This document shows positions 15,301-30,810 of a stretch of 64,000 nucleotides of DNA, one piece after another (position 1 is the stretch's first letter; every line of letters begins with the position of its first letter). The notes beneath the pieces are model-generated. The model was not told the origin of the DNA and searched no databases. It worked only from the letters and a program-made list of their open reading frames with translations. Source of the DNA: Niebla homalea (taxonomy: Eukaryota > Ascomycota > Lecanoromycetes > Lecanorales > Ramalinaceae); contig JAHGAU010000045.1 of assembly GCA_019925105.1 (NCBI GenBank), positions 1 through 64,000 of the forward strand, in the 5' to 3' direction. A program made the position numbers and the translations under genes.

Positions 15301-18300
15301 AGCGCTTTAATTAATAATAAACCCAAGTTATTAACCTTATTTAGGACTTTTTAAGTATTTACGATCCTTATTATTATCTTTTTTATTATTATCCTTAAAG
15401 TTACGTTTATTATATTATATTTAATAATTAATTACGTTTATTAAACGCGATTTAAGAAACAACGGAAAATAAGGAAGGAAGAAGAATATTGGTTAATTAT
15501 TATTATACGTGAAATTTTATTTAAGTTTATAAATCTAGGTATTAAGGATAATTTAAGTGTTAAAATAATATAAACTTAATTTACTTTTTTAAATACGTTA
15601 AGGCTATATTATATACGTAAGAAATTAAGCGGTTTATAAATGTAATTAAAAGTAATATTTTACGTTATAATAATTAACTCTCTTAATAATTAAAGTTTTA
15701 TTTACGAAATTATATATTAATAAAATTATTATAATAACCGGAATAAAATATAATCGTTAAAAACGTTAAGAATATATATTTATTATACGTTTATTTTATA
15801 AAAAATTATTATTTTAAGAAAGTTAATCCTTATTATAATTTATATATTCATAAAACTTTAATTTAATCTTTATAGGTATTAATACGTATTTTCCGTTATT
15901 TATATTTATTAAAATATCTTCCCGTATACTTTATTACTTCTTATATATCTTTACGGGGGAACCCAAATTTTTTATACTTAAAAAACTATAATATTATCGG
16001 CGTCCCCGTTTCCTTAAGAACCGGTATAATCGGATTTAAAGGATTTTTAAATTATATTTTTATTTATAAAAATTAATTATTAAATACTTATAACGTTATA
16101 ATATTAATAATTATAAAAGTATAATTAAAAATTATATTATTTACGGAATATTATTAAGGAAAGTAAAATATAATAATAATAAAATAAATTTAATAAAATA
16201 AAACGTAAACGATAAATTAAGAGGATAAATTAAGGTTAAATAACCCTTTTTTAATTTATTTCCGGTAAATAATACCAATTAGGATCGGGATTCCGTATAA
16301 AAAATATAGTCCGATTATAGTAATTAAAATTATTATAAAGAAGGTTACCGGTAAGTATAAAGAAAAGATTATAAAGAAGAAGGATAGTTTTATTATTAAA
16401 AAAACTATATAAATAAGTATATAAATATAAATATTTATAATAATAAAGAAATTAGGGATATTTAAATCTTGAACGAAATTAAATATTATCCTTAAATTTA
16501 AGGTTATTAAGAATAATCTATAATATTAAATATATAGGATAATAAACGTTATAAGTATTACGGTATTATTTTTATTAAAAATATTTAATATTATTTAAAC
16601 GATTAATTAACTAAATTTATTATTAATAATCTTATTAAAATCTTAAATTAAGAATAAGAATAATAAAAGTAAAAGGAAGTTAAATAAAGTAAAAATTATA
16701 ACCGCTATAATTATACCTTACGGTACGTTTATTATTACGTTTTACGTTTCCTTAAAAGATAAGCGGATATATTAAAGCTTATTAAAATATATTAGCTTAA
16801 TAATAAACTATAGACCGTTATATAAGTATCGGATAATTTTATGTTTTAGCCCGGGCTATTAATATTATTATAAAAAAAAAAAGCGAAAACAACTTAAAAT
16901 AAAGGATACTTAAGAATTACGGCCAAAATAACAACCGTTATTAAAAATATATTAATTAAATTTAATATAATTAATACGTTATTAAAATATCTTAAGAGCT
17001 TAATACCGAAAATATTTACGGTAACGTAATTAATTAATAACTTTATTAAGATAACGACCGTTTTATTAATTATTGGGGTAAATTTATATCTTAATATAAT
17101 AAGTATTAAGATTAATTATATATAATTAAAGGAAATACTGGTTATTATTATTACTTAACCTAGAAAATTAAACCAATTTATAATCCAGGATATAAAAGCT
17201 ATATATTAATATAAAATTAAATAAATTATTTAATAATATAAATTATTAAATATTAAAGCTATAAATATAATTTCCGTTATAATTATAGAAACGATAATAA
17301 TAAAGAAAGATATATAAAGTTAATTAACAATTATAACGTTAAGGCTATTGGTGGTAAGGCTATATTGGAAAAAGATAATAATACCTATAATTACGCTTTA
17401 TTAATAAAGTTAAAATAATATTATAACGGATAATATAAAACTTACGATAATAAAGAATAAGACTTTAAAACTATATAATAGCGTTTAACCCCGTATTAGC
17501 TTTTACCTATAACCTAGATAAATAAGCTTTTATTTATTTAAATCCATAATAATAAGGAAATATTTTTTATAACTTAAGTTCCTTTTCTTTAATAATATTT
17601 ACGGATAATATTAATTATATAACGTTATTTAATTAATTTACCGTTATAAAAGTTAATTAAGGTTAATTTCTTTATAATAATAATTTTTAAACCCGAAAAA
17701 CTAACGATATAGAATAATATTTAAGCGGGTACGCGTTTTTTTTCTTAAGAATAAAGTAAATTCTTAAATTTATTTATATATAAGAGTTAAAAGTATATCT
17801 TTATAATATTGGTTAATAAATACGTTTTAGTATAATAAAAATTATTAATTATTATTAATTAACTTAAACTATAAGTTTAATTATAAATTAATATATTAAA
17901 TACTATATATTACGTTATTATTAATTAATTAAATAAGCATTATTAAGTTTTTTAATTTATTTATAATTTAATTATTTCTTATTTAATTAATTTTTTACTT
18001 AATTTTATTTAATAATAATGATAATATTATATTAATCCTTTAATTATAATATTAATAGCCTTTCAAGCATAAAATAATTAATTAATTATATTAAAACTGA
18101 ATAACCTTACGCTCGTAAAAATCTTAGGATTAATAAAGTTTAATTATTATTTATTATTCCCAATATTCTTAACCTTAATTACTTACTTAATATAAACCGT
18201 TTCCTTAATATTATCGTATTATTAATTAGGTATCTATTGCGAAGTAACTGTTTAGCCGGTATTATTTATTAATTTATATAATTTACGTTAATAGTTATAT

Positions 18301-21300
18301 TGCTATTATTCTTAACTTTTTTTTTTTTAAACCTTTATTAATTAATTTAGAATATATTTATAACTTTAATAATATTATTATAAATAATAATAAGTTAAGT
18401 TAAACCTTAAGTAATTTTAACTTTATTATATTTAATCGCGATCGTAATTTAAAAATCTTAAGATCGCTTAATTATAATCTTATATAAAATAATATAATTT
18501 AATTTAAAAAAACGATTTATATATTTTAATAAAATAAAATTTATTTTATAAGGGTATTTTGTTAATTATATTTCTATTTATTTATATAGGGTTAATAGCA
18601 GAAGTAGCTTTTTAAGACCGATCTTTTTTAAGTTTCTTTCTATTAGGTTTTTATTAAATTAAATAACGATTTACTTATTATTAATAGATATTATATTAAT
18701 CCTTTAATCGTTTAAGCTAATAGGGGGTCGTATTATAATAATATCCTTTACGTTATTATCTACGGCTTTATAAATAATATTACGTATAATAGGCCCTTCT
18801 ATATAGGTATATAAGCGGTTAATATTATTATTAATAAATCTATTATTTTACTAAATAATTATTTTAATACTCTTTAAGGTTATATCGATAACTTTATTAT
18901 ATATCCGGGCACCGGTAATATTTTCTTTAATAATAATAATATATAGTTTATTCTTTTACCATTAACTTCAACTTATTTTATTATATAAACTATAATTAAG
19001 CGTTTAGCGGCTATAACTTTACGATTTTTACTTTAAAATTTTTTATTAAAATATACCGCTTTACGTTATTTATAAAGGCGGTTAATATCGTTAATAATAT
19101 ATTAAAAGAATTAAATAATCTTATGATTTTACCTGATTATAATATTATATATATTAACGATATAAGCTTTATACGTTTTATTATTAATATATTAAATTAA
19201 TAATATATTAATACCGGTTACCGTATAATTTATACTTATAATATTAATTAAGATAATATACGTTTTATAAATAAGAAAGTATTATATTTAACTTAAAACC
19301 TAATTTTAAATACTCTCCGCGTAGCTATAAACGGTTATATATTTTATAATACGGATAATAAAATTAACGTAATAGATACTTAAAGGATACTTTTAATATA
19401 AATTAAAACGGACTTTCTTATACTTAACTTTACGTTTATAAATAAAGAAATAAATAAATTTTAATTAACGGGGAGCAGGATTATAAGGATTAAATAAAAT
19501 TAAAAGGATTAAATTCTTTATAATATAATTAAATATACGTTATAAAAGAATAATATTTTTTTTATATTTAAGAAAATATATATAATATATTAAATATAAC
19601 GTTTAAAATTAATTTAAAATAAAACGTATCCTTATTTACGTTATTTTTTAAATAATATTATTTATTATATTAAAAAAAACCGGAATAAAAAGGTATATTC
19701 CCTTTATAATTTTAAAAAGTATAAAAATTAATATAAGTTTACGTATTTCCTATTTATTAATAAAGATAGTCCGTAATATTAAGCGAATACGCCGGGAAAT
19801 CCCAATTATCGTACTATATAAATCTTTATATAGATATTTATCCTTATAATTATTTATATATTAATTATAAATAAATATAATTTATTAAGGTAATAATTAA
19901 AAAAGGAAGATAATATATAAGAACTTAAGAATTTTTAAATTATATTAATTAAACCTTAAAAAGAAATCGGTATAATATAATAAATATATTATTTTTTATT
20001 TATTTTTTAATCCGATTTTTACTTAAAAATATATATATAATATCTTAAAAATAATACTTAAATAAGAAATAAATAAAAACATAATTTTATTAAAACTTAT
20101 TTTAATTTAATATATATTATCGTAATAAGTAAATCCAGAATATATTAATAAATTAAGGTTTATATTTTAAATAATATATTAAAGTATATATAAGAATTTA
20201 TTGTTTATTTTATATTTAAAGATATCCGTAATATTTGGAGAATAAATAGGGAGATTTAAATTTAAATATATTGAAAATCCTTATAACTTATTATTATATT
20301 TATAAATATTTATAATAATTTAATTATTATACGTATACGATAAGTTAAAAATATAGGTAATATTGGTAATACCCTAGTTAATAACCGTTATATATATAAA
20401 TTAAGAATTAAAAGACTTATTAACGCTATATATTCCGTAATACGGTTCAGATTAACCTTATATTTTACGTTTAAATATTTAATTTAAAGGCAAAAATAAA
20501 CGAAGCAATTAACGTTAATTATATAGATCGGAATAAGGAATATATAATTATATTTAAAATAAAAGAAAAAGACGTTAAAAAGTTTAAATATTCTTAAGGC
20601 CAGTTCTGACTATAATTATAAATAGATTATAAAGCCCGTATATTATATATTATAAATAAGACCCCGGATTTAAGGGAATAATATAAAGAATATAGAAACG
20701 TTATAATATAAGAAAGATTAGAATAAAGAAATAGCCTTAAAGCGTAAAACGGATATAGGATTAAAATATATAAAAGGCGTCGTTTTTATATTTTATTAAG
20801 GAATAAATATAATGAAAAATAATTTAAATTCAGCTATTATATTTAACGTTAAAGCTTTATAATTTAAAAGTAAATCTTTTTAATCTTTTTTTATATTACT
20901 TAATATTAACGGGCTTATTTTTATCTTAAAGATTTTCCTTTATTTTTTATTCCGATAGCGCTTATTATAATTATAATAAATAAACCTATAATAAATCGGA
21001 GTATAATTAACCCCGTAATAATTCCCCAATATTAAAAATAATAATCTTAATTAACCAAAAAATCATCCGATATTATAAACTTAATACTTATTTCTTCCTC
21101 CGTTATTTACGTATACTTTTACGGATCTTTATCCTTTTAATATATATCCTATTATTTATTTTATTACCCTTAAACTTTATAACCGGATAAAGTTCTAATA
21201 TAATTAACGGTTTAAATAGATTTATATAAAGTAATATAATATTAACTTATATTTATTTTTATTAAATTTATTTCGGCTTTACTTTTTTTATTATCTTATA

Positions 21301-24300
21301 AATATAACGGGTTATTTAATATAAAATATCTACGTATATACGGATCCGGTAATAACGTATAATAATTTAAAAGAGTATTATTATTTTTATTATAGATTTC
21401 TTAGTAAATATAATAAATTAAGACGCCGATAATATTAAGGAGATCCTTAAACGTTAATATAACTTATATCCCGGAGGGGTAAAAACTATATCGCTTTATA
21501 AAGACTATTAAGTAATCCTTAACCGGATTTATAATAGGGAGACCCTAGTATAATAGTTAAAAAACGTAAAAACGCGTATAATCCGTTAAACCGTATAATT
21601 ATTTCGCAATAAGGATTATATTTAATAACAATTTATTAAGGTAAATAAGAACGTATTTAAAAATAATAATACCTCTATTAAAGGCGGTAATCGCTTAAGT
21701 TAATATAGTAAAAAATAAAGGCTTTATATTCCAGCCAATTAATAATAATATAAATAATATCCGCTTCTTAAGAAATTTTAGTTATTAACGGTACCGTTCC
21801 TTAATAAAAAGATTAATTTAATTACGGATACCCGCTAAAGGCTTATAAAGGTAAATTAATATATTAAGTAATACTTTAATAAGTAATCCGGTAATTAATA
21901 GGCTGTATTAATCCGATTTAAAAAGTTTTATAACGTATAAATAATATATTAAGTAATTTATTATTTCCTCCTTTATTATATAAGCTATCGTTATATTAAA
22001 GAGTCGTCGGCGTAAATCCTTTAATGTAATTTAACGTTAACATAAAAAGAGCATTACTTTTAACGTTTCTTTATTAAGGGATTTATAATATTTCTTTACG
22101 TTATTTTAACGTTACCGGTCGCCTTTATAAATATCTTATTTTAATTAAACTATATAATCGCTGTCTAACCTAGGTTAAAGTAATTAAACGATATCTTAAA
22201 ACCAATATAAGGTATATTTTAAGGGGTATTACCCCTTATTTTATTAATAAGGGTAACTTTCCTTATCCTTATTATCCTTTAACGGCTTATCCGGGAGCAA
22301 AATACTTATAATTAAACAATAAATAAGCTATAATTTTAAGACTATTATTTTAAATTCTTATTTTTATAGGTATTCTTAATAATTTCTTTTTCATTTAATT
22401 TAATTATAATATTAAACGGACTTTGTACTGACTTTAAATTAATAGCTATTTTAATTACGTAAAGCCTACTTAAAATAAGTAATTATTTCTTTTTATATAT
22501 GGTTCTTTAAGGTTTCTTTATTAACGCCGGCGCCCTTCTTTAATAGGGTTTTTTCATAAGTTATATTATTTCCGTATTATAAAGTTAAACGCCGCGGGAG
22601 TAATAGTCGGCTTAATAACTATAATAAGTATAATAAGGTACGTTTTACCCAATCTATATAAATCTCGCGGTAATCGGGTTAATTTATTCCGTTATTTCTC
22701 CTTTAATCTTTATTTTTAATATTATTATTTTTACTTTCTTTTTAATTATATAAAAGTATAATATTATATACGTTTTCCGTATCGGGATAAATATAAAAAA
22801 CCAAATTTATTATAAAATAATTAATTATTTATTTATAAGGTTATATATTATAAAAATATATTTAACCGGCTTATTCTTATTCATTTACGATAATCGAAAT
22901 AAGGTTATATATGTAAGTTAAAGTGTTATTATAATTTTTATTTTTTTTTATACTTTAATTTATTAACTTATATTAAAGTGAACTTATATACCGTTATTAT
23001 AATACTTATTAATATTATCGATTATTTAAAATACTAATTAAGCGGTAAAATTAAGGCTTAACCCGGGGACTATTATTTAAAGTAAGTATATCCTGCTTTA
23101 AGCTTAAAAACGGCTTTAAACCCGGTCGAAATTACTTAATATTACCGTAAAACGATTAATTAAGGTTAAAGTAATATTCTTATAATAACGATTTTAAATT
23201 ACTTTTAAGTTAATTAAACCGGTAGAAAAAGTACTTAATCTATAAAGCGTTAAATAAAAATGAAATAAGTATATATTATCCTTAAATATAAAGTAACCGG
23301 TTATTTAATTATTAAGGGATAAACTTAAATTAAATAAGGATAAGATTACGTAAAGCTTATAGTCTCTTTTATTTAATAGTATTAATATTTCAGATAAAAA
23401 CGTAAAAATAATTAAATATAGCCGAATAAGGATCTAATTATCTGGGCTGCTTAAAGTAGATTAATCGTATATTATAAAGGATCGTAATCGACGGGTAACG
23501 TTCCAACTTAATCTATTAAGGAACTTAAGGACTTAAAGGGTATAATAAGGTTTTAGTTAAGTAAAAACGGATATAAAATAATACTTATTATTCACTGATT
23601 AATATATATTTAACTATTATAATTTATTATACTTTATCTCGCTATTACTTTTTAATTTAATTATTATTCTAGTTATTTTAATACGTATTAATTACCGATA
23701 TAACGTACGGCTATAAAGTATATTATTATCGCGAGTTATATTTAATTTATAATTAAATATTAAGGTGAAGTAAATAACGTTTTAATTATTAAGCTTTTAT
23801 TTTTATTTATTAAAAACTTATAATATTTACTTATACGGGTTAACGTTATACTTTATTTAAGTTAAATCCCTATAAGTGGTAAAATTAACTTACGGATAAT
23901 ATAAGAAAACGTTAAAATTAAAAGAATAATAAGAAAACGTATGATTTAATAAATAAAATAAGCAATAATCTTTATTACGGATAAACGCGGATACCTTATA
24001 TAGATACTTTCCTGTTAATATATAATTATTTACGGTTAATTAAATTATATTACTGAGAAGCTATCTTAAAGTAAATAAAGCGTTTAATCTTAATAAACCC
24101 ATTAATAAGGATCGATTATTAGTTTTTTATTATGGTTTATATAAATCTTTTTAAAGAATTCTCTGAATTTTTTTTAATTATTTATAATTTATTATTAACC
24201 TTAAATATATAAACCTAAATTATTATATATTATATACTTTTTAAGATATAATATATTACGATTTATAACTTAATCTATATTTTAAACTTTTATATCTCCG

Positions 24301-26569
24301 ATATAATTAAGTATATTTACGCTTTTATCCATAAAACGTATAAAGTTATCGTACGTTTAATAAAACGAGTTTTATTTTTATAATTTAAATAACTTAAATA
24401 CCTTAAGAACCTTATATAGTATTTATAAATTATTAATAATAACGATTATATTTAGGTTTAATAAGCGTTCCGTAATATTACTTTAAATTATTATAAAAGC
24501 CTTTATAATAAACGGTTTATAATTAACCGCTTTTATTATAAATTAACCAGTCTTAAAAAACTTACTTTTATTAATTAACTTATATTTTATTTAAAAGATA
24601 TTATATTGCTTAAGTTATTTAATACGGATAATTATAGTTTCCGGACGATTTTAAATATAGTATTTACTTAATTAACGTTTTTCGTTTATTAAATTAAATT
24701 TAATTATTTTTTAATTAAATTTTACGTTTTACTTTTTTATCGCTTAATAAATAATTTATATACTATAAAGAAAATTATATATAGTATTATTAATTATACG
24801 TTTATATCTTATTTTATTAAAGTAAAGAATCCTATAAAATTAAGAATTTATTTTACGTTTTCTATTATTATTACGCTTTTTAACTATAATATACCGTTAA
24901 ATAAGATTATATATATTATAAACCTTATATATATAATATTATAAATCGCAATAAAAATATTATAGTTAAGGCTTAAGCTCTTATTTATAATATATATCAT
25001 TATAATTTACCTTTAATACTCTAATATTACTTATTTATAGCTTTTAATAAAAGTATTATAGGCCGCCCTTTATAATTATTTAAATATACTTTTTAGTTAA
25101 AGTTTTCTTTATACTCCGGATTTAAATAATAACTTCTTTAATTATTAAATAATGGGGCTTACGGATAAATTTCTTTAAGAAGATTAACTTTTAAATAAAA
25201 TTATATTTACACGTAACTTTTTTCTACCGGATTAATTTATTAATTATAATAAGTTTTGAAGTTTTAAGGTAATTAAAAAAAGCCGGAAGAAAAGGATTAT
25301 AGGGTTAAGTTATTATATTATTATTATATATATTAAAGACGTACGTAAGGTTACTTATTAATATACTTAATTATAATAATGGATTAAGTACGATAATAAA
25401 GATTAATAGTTCCGGATTACGGAAACCGCGGTATATAATTATTTATAATAAAAAATAATCGGTATTTAAGGCTATTTTATATTTAATATATTATATTTTT
25501 TATTATAATAAAAAATATAAATATAGGAATTTAAAAATAAAATAAAATATTAATTAATCATTAATTATATAATATAAATATATACTTTATTATTTTTACC
25601 TTCCGATTAAATTAACGTACTTTAAAAATAATAAATTTAATACGGATATAGTAACCTAGAAGTATACCTTTTTATCTATAAAAAGACCCGCCTCCCCGGA
25701 TAAATCCTCGGTACTTATATTTAAAGTATATATTTTATTTTAAGAGAAAAGTAAGCGTAATTTAAACTTAATATTATATTTAAATTTAATTAAAATAATA
25801 AGCTTATATTATATAAATATAAAAGTAATATATATAATTATAAAATAAAAGATACTTAAAGACGTTTAAAATATATTTTTTAAAGTAAATAAAGGTATTT
25901 ATATAAATATTTAAAATCTTAACCGGTTTATTTTTATTAATATTTATACCTTATTTTTAAATAATTTATAGTTTTAAGACCTTATAAGGCAATATTTATA
26001 TCCGATAATATTTAACGGTATATAAGAATAATAAAAATACTTCCTGCGGAAATTTTACGGTTAATTTTAATCTAAAATTTAACGGTATTAATAAATAATT
26101 ATACGTTTATCCCGAAGTTAAGAATAAGAATTTTATTAATATTAATATAATTTATATAGGTCTTACGTAAATAATAATATTTATTTCTTAAAGAATAAAC
26201 TTATTGTATAAAGGGTTTTAACGTAACTTTCTGTTAATAAAGTTATTTTATTATATAAATAATTAAGAAAGGTAAAAGTTTATAATCTTTAATTAATACG
26301 CATTATACCTAAAGGCTTCCTGGATTATACGATTAATTTTTAAGTTTTATAATTATTATTTATTCTTAATATTATTAATAATACCCTTTTAAACCCTTAA
26401 ATATTAACGGGAAATATACTTAATTATTAATAAGGTACTCTATAATATTATTTTATTTAATTATAATAAAAAGGTTTAATTTTTTATAGATCGGATTATT
26501 AATTTTAATATTTTAATATTACTTTATTAATAAACTGTATTAAACCTTATAGTCCATAATGAAAAATTA

Positions 26570-27525
26570 GATTTAATATATCTTTTCCTGGATATAAAGG
26601 TTAATCTAAATTATTAATAATCCCAAGGTATAAAAACGCCTTTTTACGCTTTAATATACCTTAAAAAGGATATTAATTAAATTATAATAAGTACGTTAAT
26701 AAGAAACGGAGCCGAAGTAATAATATAGGATAACTTTTATTTATAACCGATTTATTTAATAATTATAAATAAGCAGCTTTTATTAATCGATCTCTTATTT
26801 AAGAATAATATAAATATAAATAATTATCTGGTATTATTTTATTTATATAGCTCTTTTATATATATAAGCTTAGCTTATAACGCGGTTACTATAAGGTATT
26901 TTATTAAGGCTAGCGTTAACGTAAATATAATAACGGTTCGCCTAAAGGAGATAACGCTTAATATCGTAATATAAAATAATATTATAAGTAAAAATTATTT
27001 AACCTTAAATAAAATAAAGGCGATTATTAAAGTTTTATTAAAATATAATATAAAAGTTGAATTAATGCCTTAAACTATTTAATTAAACGGTAACCTATTT
27101 TATAGTTAATTAAAGGTATTTCGTAAATTATATTAAAATAATTATTACCTATATATAATTATTTAATTATATCTTAATAACGGCGTTAATATTAATAAGC
27201 GTAATAAATAAAAGCGAACGGTTCTTAAGGAGGTTTATTTCAGCCGTATTATAAGTTAAATCTTCGCCGTACCCGTTATTACTTTAATATTGTTATAAGC
27301 CGGAGTATAAAACTACCGATTAATCGTAATTTATATAAGACCTGATTATAGATTGAAAGTTACTTTAATCCGGTAAATTATAAGGTTAAAGGGGAAACGG
27401 GTTAACGTTATTAAGTTATTATTTATTCTTATTTATAAATACGTTAATTTTAAAGACGAAAACCGTAATACCTAATTCTTATTAACGGAAAGTATTAAAT
27501 ATATAAATATTATCCGACTTAAGAA
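26570..27525 (+). pseudogene. RIP-decayed ORF, unidentified
   Basis: Reading codons from 26570 gives about 950 bases in one frame whose only interruptions are TAA or TAG. Long stretches are free of stops, for example about 26780-26970, which includes SLAYNAVTIRYFIKA and VRLKEITLN. Further along, the frame reads VLKEVYFSRII and FAVPVITLILL, then LKGKRVNVIKLLFILIY. I see no reverse transcriptase, integrase or transposase signature I can name. It may be a transposon gene or an old host gene caught in a repeat block. Both ends are uncertain. Confidence 0.35.
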
Positions 27526-29849
27526 TAATATAATTAAATATAGCCCGTTAAATAAGTATTTTTAATAACTTTAAGACCGTTAAAACAATATAATTTAAGA
27601 ATCTTATTATCTTTTTTTATTTTTACGATTCCTTAATATTAACTTTATTATAAACGGTATTATAATTATATATAATAACTTCTTTTATAATATTTGCCCT
27701 TTATAATAATTTTAAATTACGGTAAAATTACCTTTAATAGCTTAACTCCGTAAAACCGTTTTAAGTAATTAAAGAAAGCCTTAATATAAGGAATTTTATC
27801 TTTATAGTTAAATAAGGGATAAGATTAAGCTGCTTAAATTTAATTTACGTAAATATTAATAATATATTTTTAAATATTCTTTATATAATTAAAGTTATAT
27901 TAAACTTTATATTAATTTCTAAAGTAAAATACGTAGTTCTTTATAAAGTTATAAGTTAATATTTTGGGAATCTACTTTATAATTATAGTAATATTATATT
28001 TCGGTAGCCGTTTACGCCCCCGTTATAACGTATCCGTCTATAAATTAAGGTTCATAATAATTTAAATCGTTTCTTTATGATTATAAATATTATTAACCTT
28101 AATTTATTTATTTTTCTTTTCCGGAAATACGTTAAATAAAGTATTAACGATATCCTATTATTAAGGTAGGATCTTAATGGTATTAATACGTTTTAAAGCT
28201 TAAATATTAACTTTTATTCCTAGAAGTTATATTTTAATATCCTTATATAATTATTATTTACTTTAATCCTTTTAATATTAAGCGAGCCGCTTAATATAAT
28301 AAGATTAATAAGCGGTTTTATAAATATTTTTAATATTTTTTTTATTTTTTTCAGTAACCTTTATAGCTTTATTAAGATAATAAATACTATTTTTTAAGTT
28401 TTTCTTAAGTATAATAAGCTCTTAAATATATTGCTTTTATTTAGCCTTAAGGATTAGAAGTTCCTTTTCCTTTTTAATTTTTTAACGTAAGTCTTTTAAT
28501 AGGTTCTTAAAACGTTATTAATCGATCGTTTAATGTATATTAATTGTAAATTAAATAATTTTATTTTAAGGCTTAATTCCGCGGAAAAAATAGCCGTATT
28601 ATATCCGATATAATATAAAATATAATTTTTTTAAAATAGTTTCAATATTACGTAATATATAATTATATTCCGTTATAATTTATTAATATGCTTTAAAAAG
28701 GGTTAATAATAAAATTTTATTAAGATTTAATAGCTTTATAAACCGTTATTCTATATCGTAACTCCGGTATTACGGCGGAAATAATAGAATCTTAGTGGAA
28801 GATTAAATTTAATATATTATTTAAGTTTATTTAATTATTTATATAATAAAAGATACCTTAATAAGCTTTTAAAGAATTTCTTTTTTAATTTATTTTCCTT
28901 CCACAGAATTTAGAGATTATTTAATTTTATTTTTAATTAAAGTTTTATAAGTTAATTAATAAAATCTATATTTATAAAAATATAAATATTAAAAATAAAA
29001 CCGAATATAATTATTTAAATGTAAAAAAATAAATACGGCTTATTAAATATAATAGGTAGGATAAATATATTATTATAAAGTTATTAATAATTAATAATAA
29101 AAATAAATATCTTATTTACGGATTATCCTTATTATTATATAATTTGGTTTCTTTATATATAATTTCGATAAAGAGGCGGGGTCGTATTTAGCCATTATAT
29201 TATATAAGGGATATTTTAATATCTTAATATTTAATTTTAAATACTATTAATAAGCGATTATTAATATAGTTAATAAACTATATTATAAAAGTTAATTTAA
29301 TCCGTTATTATTTAAACCGGAAAGATATATTTAATATTTATAAAGTCTTTAAGAGCTTAAAGAGATCTTCGTTTTAAAGTATAAGTTTTACTTTTAACTT
29401 ATTAATTAACTTAAATTCATTATAAAACTATAACCTTTTTTAAAGTAAGGTAAATAAATAATATCTAAAGATCGAATAATTTATTAACGCTCTTAATTAC
29501 GGACGTCGTAATAAAAGGTAGACCCGTTAAATTACAATACTTTTTATAATATAAATGGAAGTAATTATAGTATATTTATAGTGAAATTTATACCTTAAGT
29601 CTTAATATTTAAAGTATATATTTTAGGAAGCCTTCTATAATATAAGTTTTACGTATTCTTAAAAGTAATTCTTCTTTAGTTTTATTAAGGTAATTAACTT
29701 ATTTATATAACTTTTAAATTATAAATTTAAGTATTAAGTCCGGATACTTATTATTTAAATCTTATTATAATAATATTAATACCTTTCTTCGTCTTTAATT
29801 TATATAAATACTTGGAGCCGGCGTTTTAAGGTATTATATTAATACTTTA

Positions 29850-30110
29850 AAGGAAGACCTTTAAAGGGTTTAGCTTCCTTTGGGTTCGGCGTCCTATTAT
29901 ATAAAAAGGGAATACAGAAGGGGAGAGGAGGGAAGGGTACCTTACTATATATATAAAAGGGTCCTATAATACTTGATTTCAAGCTATAGGTAAAACCTGA
30001 TAATTTTATAGGTATTTAAAACGGTGTGGATGGGGCGTATAAGCAAGCAAAAGCGGCGCTGGCTATCAGCTGAATACGAGGGCAAACCCGCCTATACACA
30101 GTTTCAAGTT
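29850..30110. other. Less-mutated segment with TATA-like motif, possible LTR or promoter remnant
   Basis: GC content rises and CpA/TpG dinucleotides reappear, notably from 30025 to 30100. A TATA-like run (ACTATATATATAAAAGGG) lies near 29945-29962, with purine-rich DNA just before it. This resembles the promoter end of an LTR or a gene fragment, but no second copy was found in the window, so the element type stays open. Confidence 0.3.
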
Positions 30111-30588
30111 ATAAAGTTTAAATAAATTATTATCACTATAAGCTTTTAACTTCTTAAATATTTTAAAGAATAATAAAATAAATAAATAAAAACTTAAAAG
30201 TAACGAAGAATAAAATAAGTTAAAAACCTTAAATATTTATTCGATTTTATAAGGAGGTAGTAAACCGGCTATTATTATATAATAAGATATTATTATTAAC
30301 GTATATTATTACCTTAATATTACTTAAAATATCTAGATTTCCGTTATATAAATAAAAATTCCGGCCCTTTAAGCTAAAGAGCTTATTAATTAAAGTAGAA
30401 ATAAAGCTTAAAATACGGTAAAATCCACTTTTATTACCGCCGAGTTAAACGTGACCGTCAGGACCGCAAGCTTATAGTAATTATACTCGGATTTGGTCTG
30501 ACAGTAATTACAGTAAGCCCAAATCTCGCATCACTATAAGGTACAGCAGCGTCAACCTGAGTTTGCGCCTAAGGCAACCCACTGTGGG

Positions 30589-30810
30589 CTAGCTAACCTT
30601 AATAATCTGGACCAACTTGTCACCACGAACATTAGACCTCATGATCCCTTTACCGTCAATTACATCGAATACGTGCCTGGTGGAAATGTCCACCGGGAAG
30701 TAATCTTGGGCACGAAAAACATGCTGGTATTCTTTGTTGAGGACGAGGTCAAGCTCTCGTTGAGCATATGCCAACGAATGGCTTGCGGCTGAATTCTTCG
30801 CCGCCATCAA
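30589..30810 (-). pseudogene. Unidentified coding remnant (about 73 residues)
   Basis: The minus strand has an open frame ending in TAG at 30589-30591. The first ATG is at 30805-30807; the frame stays open about 33 more bases upstream without another ATG. The product has protein-like composition, with YFPVDISTRHVFDVIDG followed by NVRGDKLVQIIKVS at the C-terminus, so it could be the last exon or a truncated 3' part of a gene. I do not recognise the family. No upstream exon with clear splice sites was found toward 31.4 kb. It lies divergent from the amidase gene, about 680 bp from that gene's ATG. Confidence 0.3.

Larger units (their letters stand above)
1..30430. repeat. AT-rich RIP-decayed repeat block (AT isochore)
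   Basis: About 30 kb with no conventional open reading frame of useful length. CpA and TpG are nearly absent, TpA is abundant, and TAA/TAG occur in all frames, the pattern left by RIP on duplicated DNA in filamentous ascomycetes. The residual C and G sit mostly in CpG, CpC and CpT. Two stretches with a coherent decayed frame are listed separately (7807-9300 and 26570-27525). I recognised no LTR pair, no AATC-type LINE tail and no terminal inverted repeats here. It could be several layers of old transposons, or part of a centromeric or subtelomeric block; sequence alone does not decide this. Confidence 0.8.
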
